DNA from: Planctomycetota bacterium
Lineage (GTDB): Bacteria; Planctomycetota; Planctomycetia; Gemmatales; Gemmataceae
Length of the DNA: 55,644 nucleotides
Direction of reading: 5' to 3'
Assembly: GCA_021807595.1 (NCBI GenBank)
Contig: JAKBCS010000014.1
Span: 1-55,644 of the forward strand
Of this stretch, positions 17,809 to 25,903 are shown one piece after another. Both the position numbers and the translations under genes were made by a program. How positions within the stretch are numbered: position 1 is the first letter of the stretch; each line of letters opens with the position of its first letter. Below the pieces are notes generated by a model, which saw only the letters and a program-made list of their open reading frames with translations, was not told where the DNA came from and ran no database searches.

Positions 17809-19416
17809 ATGGATACGGAAAAGCATAACTTCGTCGACGAAAGAGCCTCGTCGGACTCGATCGGACCTCCGTATTCCTCTTCGGACGAACGAACGGGTGC
17901 GGCGAGGGTGGCACTCGTCGGTGCGGGGCCGGGCAACCCAGGTTTACTCACGGTGCGCGCGGTCGAGCTTTTGGGACGCGCCGATCTCGTGTTGTACGAT
18001 CGTCTCGTGCCCGCGCGCTTACTCGATTTTGCCCCGGCGGAGGCGAGGCGCATTTGCGTCGATTCGCTACACGGCACGCATCCAGAGCGTTGGCCGGAGA
18101 TCTATCGGATCGCCATCGACGCGGCACGACAAGGCTTGCGCGTGGTGCGGTTGAAGGGCGGCGATCCGTTCGTCTTCGGGCGCGGCGGCGAGGAGGCGGA
18201 ATCGCTGCGCCAGGCAGGAATTGCCTATGAAATCGTCCCCGGTGTGACGGCGGCTCTGGGAGCAGGCGCGTTCGCCGGCATCCCACTCACCCATCGTCGA
18301 CACGTCAGCGCCGTGGCCTTTGTCACCGGGCACGAGAAGCCAGATAAAACAGATAGCTTTTTGGATTGGCCGGCACTGGCACGCTTTCCAGGCACGCTGG
18401 TTGTCTACATGGGCATGGCACGCCTCTTTCATATCGTCGAGCAGTTGATCGCGCACGGCAGAGCGGCGGACACTCCGGCGGCGGCGGTTCAATGGGCGAC
18501 GACGGGCAGACAGCGCACCGTCACGGCGACCCTCCTCGATCTCCCGGCGGCGGTGCTGCGAGCGGACCTTAAAGCGCCGTCGCTAGTGATTATCGGATCG
18601 GTCGTCGAACTGCGCGGCGAGTTGGCGTGGTTCGAGTCGAGACCACTGTTCGGCCAGCGCGTGTTGGTGACGCGCCCTCGCCATCAAGCCGGTACCATGG
18701 TTGCGCGCCTCGAAGAGTTGGGCGCGGTGGTCTCCGTATTGCCGACCGTGGAGATCCGCGCGCCGGACGATTGGTCTCCGGTCGATCGCTCTTTGGCTCA
18801 GCTGGAACGCTATCGATGGCTGGTCTTCACCAGCGTCAACGGCGTGGAGGCATTCTTGACTCGTCTGCGGCACGTTGGCCGCGATCTGCGCGCGCTGGGT
18901 TCGACGCAGCTGGCGGTCATCGGTCCCTCCACCGCCGATGCACTCCGTCGCTTTCACCTCGAGCCAGACCTGATGCCCACCGTTTTCGATTCCGAGAGCC
19001 TGGCCGAGGCACTACTTCCTCATGTCGCAGGGCATCGCGTCCTGATGGCACGGGCCGACCGGGGGCGCGATGTGCTGCGCGAGCGCTTGGCGAAGGTTGC
19101 CGAGGTCGAACAAATTGCCGTCTATTCGCAGGTGGACACTCTCGATCCGAACGCCGAAGCGATGGAAGCACTGAGACAAGGGGAGATCGACTTCATCACC
19201 GCGACCAGTTCCAACATCGCGCGATCGCTGCTGTGTAGGCTGGATGAGGCGAGCGCTCGGCGGATTCGATCCGGCGAAATTCGGTTGGTGAGCATCAGTC
19301 CGGTAACGAGCGCGGCGATAGTGGAGATGGGCTTTCCCGTGGCGGCGGAGGCGCGCGTTTACACGGCGGAAAGCGTGATTGAGGCGATTCTAACCCTGCG
19401 GTCTCAAGGGCCTTAG
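17809..19416 (+). CDS. cobA/hemD: uroporphyrinogen-III C-methyltransferase / uroporphyrinogen-III synthase fusion
   Basis: 535 residues. The N-terminal half (about 27-270) is a SUMT/CobA methyltransferase: VALVGAGPGNPGLLTVRA, then VRLKGGDPFVFGRGGEEAE and YEIVPGVTAALGAGAFAGI, which are the family's SAM and substrate motifs. The C-terminal half (about 285-530) is a HemD-like synthase, beginning VLVTRPRHQAGTMVARLEE and including VFTSVNGVEAF. HemD closes hydroxymethylbilane to uroporphyrinogen III and SUMT methylates it to precorrin-2, so the fusion couples the tetrapyrrole trunk to siroheme and cobalamin branches. Such fusions are known in several bacterial phyla. A GGAGG lies about 20 bases before the ATG, farther than usual, so the true start could be an alternative codon nearby. 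The 3' end overlaps the convergent small gene by 4 bases. Confidence 0.92.
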   Translation: MDTEKHNFVDERASSDSIGPPYSSSDERTGAARVALVGAGPGNPGLLTVRAVELLGRADLVLYDRLVPARLLDFAPAEARRICVDSLHGTHPERWPEIYRIAIDAARQGLRVVRLKGGDPFVFGRGGEEAESLRQAGIAYEIVPGVTAALGAGAFAGIPLTHRRHVSAVAFVTGHEKPDKTDSFLDWPALARFPGTLVVYMGMARLFHIVEQLIAHGRAADTPAAAVQWATTGRQRTVTATLLDLPAAVLRADLKAPSLVIIGSVVELRGELAWFESRPLFGQRVLVTRPRHQAGTMVARLEELGAVVSVLPTVEIRAPDDWSPVDRSLAQLERYRWLVFTSVNGVEAFLTRLRHVGRDLRALGSTQLAVIGPSTADALRRFHLEPDLMPTVFDSESLAEALLPHVAGHRVLMARADRGRDVLRERLAKVAEVEQIAVYSQVDTLDPNAEAMEALRQGEIDFITATSSNIARSLLCRLDEASARRIRSGEIRLVSISPVTSAAIVEMGFPVAAEARVYTAESVIEAILTLRSQGP

Positions 19417-19595
19417 CGCAGATCGCGGAAGGCATCATATGCCAGGTATAGAACGATGCCGCAACACAAGACGATCAGGACATCGACCGTCGAGCTTATC
19501 CCACCGAAGGGGAAACTCAGAAAGAGATCCAGCAAGAATAAGAGCAGGAGCAATCCGGCGACTCCCATAGAGCCCCAGCACAACCATTTTTCCAT
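19413..19595 (-). CDS. small two-helix membrane protein
   Basis: 60 residues. The ATG at 19595 is chosen over a longer in-frame extension because AAAGGG stands 6 bases before it and the remaining protein is compact. Two hydrophobic helices (MGVAGLLLLLFLLDLFL and VLIVLCCGIVLYLAY) are separated by a Gly/Ser turn (FPFGGISSTVD), with a short charged tail DAFRDLR. I recall similar short proteins in planctomycete genomes, but no function is assigned. It converges on the SUMT/HemD fusion with a 4-base overlap. A TACAAT on this strand at 19711-19716 could be its -10 element. Confidence 0.7.
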   Translation of the reverse strand: MEKWLCWGSMGVAGLLLLLFLLDLFLSFPFGGISSTVDVLIVLCCGIVLYLAYDAFRDLR

Positions 19596-20031
19596 GAAGA
19601 GCCCTTTCACCGCCTGCATGATGCCGCCCCGGCTCCACAGGTTTACCGCGAATCCGCATCGTTGCAAGATCCAAAACAGATCCGGCACTGTCCCACAAAT
19701 CAATTGCAACATTGTAGCGGTTTCAACTCAAGTCGCCACTTCCATTCTGTTTAGAAAAAGTACCCCCTCAAGTCAGCGCAATCGGCATCATCGCTATAAA
19801 CGAATCCTCCCCGCCATCGCCAACGAGGCGAGCCGTGGTCTAAACTCTCCGAGAGAGATCGTCCGCGGACTGATGCCCGCCGCTCGACCGATTGTTCCGA
19901 TCGTCCTTCGATAAATCGTCTTTTCTCTGGAAGTCGCGGGCGCGCTCGTGTAAAGTAAGTACGATACGAGATATGCTGAATTCGGTTTCTACTTCTCGAA
20001 CTCCGCTATCGACGGCAATGGAGAGAGCGGC
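19596..20031. other. divergent intergenic region upstream of exbB
   Basis: About 435 bases between a leftward small gene and the rightward ExbB/ExbD operon. It presumably contains both promoters. I see no repeat, RNA gene or convincing coding frame. Confidence 0.45.
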
Positions 20032-20724
20032 ATGCAAGCGCTGTGGACTTTTATCACGCACGATTGGTACTTCTTTTGGCCGTTGTTCCTCATGTCGTTG
20101 ACGGGGTTGACGCTGGTTTTCTGGCGCTTGCTCCTCAATCTGAACGGTGCCACCAACATGAGCGAGTTTCTGCCAGAGTTTCAGCAAAAGCTGGAGCGAG
20201 ACGGCGTGGAAGGAGCGTTGCGTTACTGTCGCACTCGCTCCGACATCATCCCGCGCCGCCTGTTCGTCGCCGGTTTGGAAACCTCGAAGCAGGGCTTGTC
20301 GGCGGTGCGCCGCGCCATGGCCAACGTCATCGAATTGGAGATCATGCCCGATCTGAACTTCCTGTTGCCGACGATCTTGGCCATAGCTAAAGTCGCCACG
20401 ATGGTCGGGCTGCTCGGAACGGTCATCAGCATGATCGGCACGTTTAACGAAATCCAAAAATCGAAGGGTGGCGATGTGGGTTCGCAGGCCGGGGCGATCG
20501 GCCTGGCGCTCTTCGCAACGGCCTTGGGATTGATTACCGCCATACCGCTGGTCTTCACCCACGTCTTGTTCAAAGCCTGGTTGGCGCAGTTTGAAACACG
20601 GATGAAAAGCTCCGCGCAGAAGTTGCTCCTCTTGCTCCAAGCCAAGCCGGCCGGCAAAGCTGCTCTCCCGGCAGTTGCCAACGCCGCGGCGGGAGCGCAA
20701 GGCTCGCAAATGCCGCGCAGGTGA
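20032..20724 (+). CDS. exbB: MotA/TolQ/ExbB-type proton channel protein
   Basis: 230 residues, ATG at 20032 with GGAGAGAG upstream. The first membrane helix is at about residues 10-33 (WPLFLMSLTGLTLVFWRLL). A cytoplasmic stretch follows (REGAL-like DGVEGALRYCR). Two C-terminal helices contain the family hallmark TMVGLLGTVISMIGTF and IGLALFATALGLITAIPLVF. These are the conserved features of ExbB/TolQ, which form the pentameric stator channel around an ExbD/TolR dimer and use the proton gradient to drive outer-membrane or cell-wall processes. Six bases separate it from the first exbD gene, and the second follows immediately, so the three form one operon. No tonB gene is present in the window, so the driven partner is unknown. 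Confidence 0.92.
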   Translation: MQALWTFITHDWYFFWPLFLMSLTGLTLVFWRLLLNLNGATNMSEFLPEFQQKLERDGVEGALRYCRTRSDIIPRRLFVAGLETSKQGLSAVRRAMANVIELEIMPDLNFLLPTILAIAKVATMVGLLGTVISMIGTFNEIQKSKGGDVGSQAGAIGLALFATALGLITAIPLVFTHVLFKAWLAQFETRMKSSAQKLLLLLQAKPAGKAALPAVANAAAGAQGSQMPRR

Positions 20725-20730
20725 TTCGAC

Positions 20731-21447
20731 ATGGCCGAAAAACGATTTCTCGACGTGTGGATTCTCGTCACGAACACCGTGTATCGAGAGGTGCCGTTCC
20801 CCGTCGTCTCCGATTGGATTCAGCAAGGGCGGCTGCTCGAGAACGACATGCTGCGGCGATCGGGAACGGCCGAATGGTTTCCCGTCGGCGGTTCCCCCGA
20901 CTTCGCTCCTTATCTGCCGCGCTCCGAACCGGATCGCGTCAACGATGTGGCCGAGGCGTTGGAGCCGGTCGAAATCGACTTTCGCTGGAAGAAATCTCAC
21001 GACGACGAAGACGACGACGTGGATATGATTCCGCTCATCGACGTGAGCCTGGTGTTGCTGATCTTCTTCATGTTGACCGCCAGCACGGCTGGACTCGCCG
21101 CCTTCGTGCCCACGCCTCCGGCCGAATACGGTGCCCTTGCCCCCAATACCGACGAAGTGCAACTGAACGTTAATCTCGAAGGTGAAGGCGACGCGCGCAA
21201 GCCCGTCTTCTCCTTCTCGGTCGGCAACAAATTCCTCGACCCCAAAGACGATGGCTTGGCGACGATGGACGAGTTGTTGAACCGATTGCGAGATTATTTG
21301 GACAAACTTCCTAACGATGTCGATGTCACCATCAATGCGCATCCGGACATAAAGTCTGGTTTGGTGCGCGAGTTGATCGCGAGGCTGGAGTACGATCCAT
21401 TCCGCAAGCGCATCTTACAAAAATACATTGGCGTCTCGGAGAAATAG
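20731..21447 (+). CDS. exbD: ExbD/TolR protein with N-terminal GYF-like domain
   Basis: 238 residues, ATG at 20731, six bases after exbB. Residues about 1-65 (FLDVWILV, YREVPFPVVSDWIQQGRL, TAEWFPVGG) have the pattern of GYF_2-type domains, which bind proline-rich or peptide ligands. The ExbD part starts near residue 95: VDMIPLIDVSLVLLIFFML is the single membrane helix with the essential Asp, followed by a periplasmic alpha/beta domain to about residue 235 with the usual conserved DVTINAHPD-like strand. ExbD normally has about 140 residues with a very short cytoplasmic N-terminus, so the added domain sits on the cytoplasmic face, where it could recruit partners or sense a signal. The GYF assignment rests on pattern similarity only. 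Confidence 0.87.
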   Translation: MAEKRFLDVWILVTNTVYREVPFPVVSDWIQQGRLLENDMLRRSGTAEWFPVGGSPDFAPYLPRSEPDRVNDVAEALEPVEIDFRWKKSHDDEDDDVDMIPLIDVSLVLLIFFMLTASTAGLAAFVPTPPAEYGALAPNTDEVQLNVNLEGEGDARKPVFSFSVGNKFLDPKDDGLATMDELLNRLRDYLDKLPNDVDVTINAHPDIKSGLVRELIARLEYDPFRKRILQKYIGVSEK

Positions 21448-21449
21448 CG

Positions 21450-22070
21450 ATGTGGAAGGTGCGCCACGAGGGTTCTCCGACGGCAATGGGCGATCTGACG
21501 CTGGCGCAGGTGGCGGAGGGTCTGGCCGACGGTCGTTGGGAACCGACCGATGAAGTCATGGGGCCGAACGACTCGGCTTGGGTTCCCATCGAAAGCCATC
21601 CCCAGCTGGCCGAAATCGCCGCCGACTTGGAGCCACCGCCGCCGCGCCACTACGACGACGAAACGCGCCTGGACATGAATGCGCTCATCGACGTGTGCTT
21701 GGTACTACTCATATTCTTCATCTTGACCACGAGCTACGCCGTGCTGCAAAAACGCCTGGAAGCGCCCGGCGTCAGTTCGGATAAAGTTGGACCGCCCATC
21801 ATCACCAAGGCGAAGATCGAGCAACAGATGGTCTACGTCCAAGTGCGCATGGAGAACGGAAAGCCGGTATTTCGGGTGGAGAAGGACATCGTGGAACCCG
21901 AACGACTGGAATACGAGCTGAGCCGCTTCATTAAAGCGACGAAGAAGACGCAGCTGATTATCGATCTCGACTACGACGCGCCCCAAAGTGCCTTGGTCGC
22001 CGTGCAGGACGCCGCCAAAGGTGCGGGCATGGAAAAAGTCAGTTTAGTTGTCCCCGACAAGGGGAAATAA
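21450..22070 (+). CDS. exbD: second ExbD/TolR protein with N-terminal GYF-like domain
   Basis: 206 residues, two bases after the first exbD. The N-terminus (MWKVRHEGSPTAMGDLTLAQ, then EGLADGRWEPTDEV and DSAWVPIESHP) is a clearer GYF_2-like pattern than in its neighbour. The membrane helix is LDMNALIDVCLVLLIFFIL, again with the channel Asp, followed by a periplasmic domain ending near the C-terminus. The two ExbD genes differ considerably, so they may form a heterodimer inside one ExbB pentamer or serve alternative complexes. Paired exbD genes occur in many Gram-negative bacteria; the GYF-like additions on both are the unusual part. A gap of 174 bases follows before the next gene. Confidence 0.87.
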   Translation: MWKVRHEGSPTAMGDLTLAQVAEGLADGRWEPTDEVMGPNDSAWVPIESHPQLAEIAADLEPPPPRHYDDETRLDMNALIDVCLVLLIFFILTTSYAVLQKRLEAPGVSSDKVGPPIITKAKIEQQMVYVQVRMENGKPVFRVEKDIVEPERLEYELSRFIKATKKTQLIIDLDYDAPQSALVAVQDAAKGAGMEKVSLVVPDKGK

Positions 22071-22244
22071 TAGAATACTATCGTTCCTCAAGCCTCTTGC
22101 TTTCTCGCGGAGAAAATGAGAGGATACCAACCACTCCATTGAATCCTACCGCGACTATCCGTTGAAACGGTTCGACATTCCAACGCCGGAATGGTCTCTC
22201 TCCAGACTAGGCTCCTTTTGTTTAGCGAGAGGAGAGCTGCCACG

Positions 22245-24530
22245 ATGTTTACCCTACCTCGCAATCCAGCGACGATTGTGAATGTGGAAGAAAATGCGCT
22301 CGTTCGTTCGACACTGACGAATTCCTTGCGAGAAGCGGGTTTCCTCGTTCACGAAGCGGCTTCGGCACATGAACTACAGCGCTTTACGAGGGAGAAGCCC
22401 GACCTCATTGTTCTCGGCGTTCATCTGCCCGATGGCAACGGCGTCGATCTATGCCGGAGCATCAAGGAGGATCCGGACACTGCTTCCAGCCTCATTTTGT
22501 TGATCGCCGACGATTCGTCGCAGAGCGGCGATCGGATTCGCGGCCTGGAAATCGGGGCGGACGGCTTCTTGGCCAAGCCGGTGAATGCCGATGAGGTGGT
22601 CGCCCACGTCAAGGCCATGCTCCGCTTTCGCCACAACGAAGAACACTATCATCTCCTGACCGAAAGCATTCCCCATTTCGTGTGGATGGCGCGCGCCGAC
22701 GGCCAAGCGGAATACGCAAATTCTCGCTGGTACGAATACACGGGCTTGCCGCCGAGCGAATCGCATGGTCTGAGTTGGCTGCAACAGATCCATCCATCCG
22801 ATCGCCTCAAGGCGCGGAAGACATGGGAGAACGCCGTAGCCACAGGGTTTCCCTACACAGTCGAATATCGCCTGCGACGGGCCGACGGTAGCTATCGTTG
22901 GCATCTCGCTCAGGGCTTGCCCTTCCGCGACGAGCGCGGGCAGATCGTCAAGTGGATAGGCACCTGTACCGACATTCACGCCCAGAAGACGGCCGAAGCG
23001 GAACTGCGACTGCGGGATCGCGCCTTGCAGGCCGTTTCGGAAGGCATCCTCATCACCGATCCACGACAGATCGACAATCCGATTATCTTCGCCAGCCCTG
23101 GTTTCGAGAGGCTTTCAGGCTACACGGTAGGCGAGGCGATCGGCCACAATTGTCGTTTTTTGCAAGGCAAGGATACCAGCCCCGACACGCTCGCCCAACT
23201 GCGCGAGGGCATTCGCTCGGCTCGACCGACCACCGTCGAGTTGCTCAACTATCGCAAGGATGGCACGCCGATCTGGATGTCCCTGTCCGTCTCTCCCATA
23301 CGCAACGAGGAAGGGGAGGTAACGCATTTCGTCGGCGTGCAGTCCGATGTCACCGAACGCCGACAGATGGAACAACAGCTAAGACAAGCGCAGAAGATGG
23401 AAGCGGTCGGACAGCTGGCCGGAGGGATCGCTCACGATTTCAATAACCTGCTGACCGTTATCAACGGCTACGGCGAAATGTTGCTGAATCGACTCAAAGT
23501 CGACGATCCTTTGCGCGAATCCGTCAGCGAAATGACCAAGGCCGGCGAACGGGCCGCCGCGTTGACCCGTCAATTGTTGGCCTTTAGCCGCAAGCAAGTT
23601 CTTGCACCGAGCATTCTCGATTTGAACTCCGTAGTCATCGATCTGGAGAAGATGTTGCGGCGCGTGATCGGCGAGGACATTCGGCTGGCAACGGACCTGC
23701 AATCGCCCCTGGACGCGGTGAAGGTCGATCGAGGCCAAGTGGAACAAGTCCTCCTCAATCTTGCCGTTAATGCGCGCGACGCCATGCCGCGCGGCGGGCA
23801 GTTGACGTTGCGAACCCGCAACGTCGCATTGGACGAAGGCTACGCGCGCGACCATCCTTATACGCACCCCGGCGCTTATGTAGCCTTGGTGGCGTCCGAC
23901 ACCGGCCACGGCATGACCCCGGAGGTCAAGGCGCGGATTTTTGAGCCTTTTTTCACCACCAAGGGACCGGGAGTGGGCACTGGCCTGGGACTGGCCACGG
24001 TCTATGGCATCGTCAAACAGTCCGGAGGCTACATCGAAGTTTTCAGCGAGCCTGGCGCGGGAGCGACCTTCGAGATTTATCTGCCTCGGGCCGAACGCGC
24101 GGTTCGTTCGAGCAAATCGCACCCCGGCGAGGCTCGTCCGGCTCCGCGGGGAAGCGAAACGATTCTCCTCGTCGAGGACGACGACGCCGTGCGCGCGTTG
24201 AGCCGATTGATCCTGCGCCAAAGCGGCTACACCGTTTTAGAGGCGCGAACTGCCCAGGAAGCGCGCGATGCGGCATTCCGTCGCGCCGAGCCGATTCAGC
24301 TGCTGGTGACCGATGTGGTCATGCCGGAACTCGGAGGCCGTGAGCTGACCGAGCGCCTTCTGATCGTTCATCCGGAGATGCGGGTACTCTTCGTATCCGG
24401 CTACACCGACGACGCCATCGTTCGCCGAGGCGTTTCCGAAGAGGAGGTCAATTTCCTACAAAAGCCTTTTACGCCTTTGGCTCTAGCGAGCAAGGTGCGA
24501 GAGATTCTGGACTCGATGCCCGCGAGTTGA
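22245..24530 (+). CDS. hybrid histidine kinase: degenerate REC - PAS - LOV-like PAS - HisKA - HATPase - REC
   Basis: 761 residues from the ATG at 22245, supported by GAGAGGAGAG 9 bases upstream. Order: receiver-like domain (about 8-125), PAS (about 140-250), second PAS (about 265-375), HisKA with EAVGQLAGGIAHDFNNLL (phospho-acceptor H397), HATPase with NLAVNARDAMPRGG, DTGHGM and GTGLGLATVYGI, and a C-terminal receiver with intact LLVTDVVMPELGG (Asp near 690). In the first receiver the phospho-acceptor position is Gly (DLIVLGVHLPDG, G58), so it cannot be phosphorylated in the normal way. The second PAS carries GHNCRFLQG, the LOV-domain signature with the flavin-reactive Cys (C303), plus LLNYRKDG and HFVGVQSDV. 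It lacks one usual flavin-contacting Asn (IWMSL where LOV domains have FWN). Inference: a blue-light or flavin-redox sensor kinase. A beta-carbonic anhydrase gene follows after 32 bases and may be cotranscribed. Confidence 0.9.
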   Translation: MFTLPRNPATIVNVEENALVRSTLTNSLREAGFLVHEAASAHELQRFTREKPDLIVLGVHLPDGNGVDLCRSIKEDPDTASSLILLIADDSSQSGDRIRGLEIGADGFLAKPVNADEVVAHVKAMLRFRHNEEHYHLLTESIPHFVWMARADGQAEYANSRWYEYTGLPPSESHGLSWLQQIHPSDRLKARKTWENAVATGFPYTVEYRLRRADGSYRWHLAQGLPFRDERGQIVKWIGTCTDIHAQKTAEAELRLRDRALQAVSEGILITDPRQIDNPIIFASPGFERLSGYTVGEAIGHNCRFLQGKDTSPDTLAQLREGIRSARPTTVELLNYRKDGTPIWMSLSVSPIRNEEGEVTHFVGVQSDVTERRQMEQQLRQAQKMEAVGQLAGGIAHDFNNLLTVINGYGEMLLNRLKVDDPLRESVSEMTKAGERAAALTRQLLAFSRKQVLAPSILDLNSVVIDLEKMLRRVIGEDIRLATDLQSPLDAVKVDRGQVEQVLLNLAVNARDAMPRGGQLTLRTRNVALDEGYARDHPYTHPGAYVALVASDTGHGMTPEVKARIFEPFFTTKGPGVGTGLGLATVYGIVKQSGGYIEVFSEPGAGATFEIYLPRAERAVRSSKSHPGEARPAPRGSETILLVEDDDAVRALSRLILRQSGYTVLEARTAQEARDAAFRRAEPIQLLVTDVVMPELGGRELTERLLIVHPEMRVLFVSGYTDDAIVRRGVSEEEVNFLQKPFTPLALASKVREILDSMPAS

Positions 24531-24562
24531 GTTGATTTTTTTCCGGGGCGAAAGGATCGTTC

Positions 24563-25270
24563 ATGTCGCGCATTATGGGCGGGGCAACCCGCATTCTTCA
24601 GGGAATTCAGCACTTTCAACAGTACGTTTTCGGCTCAAAAATGTCTCTATTTCGGCGGCTGGGAAACGGACAAGCGCCGTTGGCTCTCTTCATTACCTGT
24701 TCCGACTCGCGCATCAATCCGAATCTGTTGACGCAAACCGAACCCGGAGAACTGTTTATTTTGCGCAACGCCGGCAACCTGGTGCCGACTCACGGCGGGG
24801 TCAGCGGTTCGGCGGCGACGATCGAATACGCCTTGAAGGTGTTGCACCTCCGCGACGTGATTGTCTGCGGACACTCCAAATGCGGAGCCATGCAGGCACT
24901 GCTTGCTCCCGAAACGCTGCGCGACCTTCCGGCCGTTTCCAGTTGGCTTACCCATGCCCGCGACATTCTTCCCGAAGTCGATGCGGCCGGCGCTTCGTTG
25001 ACCCCCGCCGAAAAGCTCAACTTCGCCATCGAGCGCAATGTCCTACTGCAAATCGAACACATCCGAACGTATCCATTCGTGGCCGAAATGTTAGCGGCGG
25101 GACAATTGCGTCTACACGGTTGGGTCTATCATCTCGAATCGGGTCAGGTTACGGTGCATGTTTCCGGCCGAGATCGATTCGTGCCCTTGGCCGAGGCGAT
25201 GCTTCATTGGGAACGAACTTCGGCCGCCGGAGAGGGAATGGGAACGGGAGCCTGGAGTGATTCGATTTAA
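24563..25270 (+). CDS. beta-class carbonic anhydrase
   Basis: 235 residues, ATG at 24563 with AAAGGA 7 bases upstream. The zinc ligands and active-site pair of beta-carbonic anhydrases are present: CSDSR (C46, D48, R50) and GHSKCGAM (H104, C107). The flanking RNAGNLVPTHGG and the glycine-rich SGSAATIEYAL segments are also typical. The enzyme interconverts CO2 and bicarbonate in the cytoplasm. Length is normal for the family. It follows the LOV-type kinase by only 32 bases on the same strand without a visible terminator, so cotranscription is plausible, though a functional link is only a guess. The C-terminal 25 residues are Gly/Glu-rich and variable. Confidence 0.93.
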   Translation: MSRIMGGATRILQGIQHFQQYVFGSKMSLFRRLGNGQAPLALFITCSDSRINPNLLTQTEPGELFILRNAGNLVPTHGGVSGSAATIEYALKVLHLRDVIVCGHSKCGAMQALLAPETLRDLPAVSSWLTHARDILPEVDAAGASLTPAEKLNFAIERNVLLQIEHIRTYPFVAEMLAAGQLRLHGWVYHLESGQVTVHVSGRDRFVPLAEAMLHWERTSAAGEGMGTGAWSDSI

Positions 25271-25272
25271 CA

Positions 25273-25307
25273 GAAAAAAAGTGGCCGGCCCCATACGGGG
25301 GCCGGCC
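25273..25307 (-). terminator. intrinsic terminator reading leftward
   Basis: GGCCGGCCCC (25283-25292) and GGGGCCGGCC (25298-25307) form a perfect 10-bp stem with a 5-base loop. The A tract at 25274-25280 becomes a U tract only for leftward transcription. There is no T run on the rightward side. It therefore fits a terminator for a transcript entering from the right, although it sits directly after the rightward carbonic anhydrase stop codon. Confidence 0.6.
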
Positions 25308-25903
25308 GGTGTCACGCTGTCGCCCAATCAACGTGACAAAGGTAACATAACATTTTCTCCTCCTCAATCTCAAGCGACATTCGATTACTTTTTCGCAAGG
25401 TAAAGAAACGGTCGGATACCACTCGAACTGGGCCAATAATCTGGACCGCAGATGCGAAGGATTCGAGCAATCGAGAGCTGGTTTCTCTCCAACGTCTGGG
25501 GATGGAGTTCCGCAAGCACTTCAAAAGAGCGTTTACCTTCACGGTAGGCGTTGGCGCATCTCTGCGTGGCTCGAAACCATTGACGGCGAAGGCGATTGAG
25601 AAACAGACCGAGGTTCGGGAAATCCACTTCCAAGCGGTCGCCGGTCGGCCTTTTGCGGCTGGTGGAAGTCGGTCGAAAAGTGACCGACCGCTATTCGATT
25701 ATGAATACCATCTTCCAGCTTCGGCGAGAATTCTCGGCTCGTTCGTCCTCTTTGTTCGAGAGGCTGCGCCCGCCACTTCGGGTTGCAACGGTCGATCCGT
25801 ATTGACCTGGCGCGCTGCCCTGCCCTAGACTAATACACTGGCGATTTTGTTCCTCGACGGCACACAATATGCGCGGATGCGCCATGCGGAGGCATGGATC
25901 TCG
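25308..25903. other. gene-poor stretch upstream of secA
   Basis: About 600 bases. A reverse-strand open frame spans roughly 25385-25633 (about 82 codons, continuing open further upstream without an ATG); it has no ribosome site and resembles nothing I recognise. It points toward the leftward terminator at 25273-25307, so an unrecognised small gene or decayed gene is possible. The secA promoter should lie here but was not pinned down. Confidence 0.35.

Noticed and set aside
19840-21342. 500-codon reverse-strand frame
   Set aside because: It is antisense to exbB and the first exbD, whose protein motifs are clear; no ribosome site or recognisable domain.
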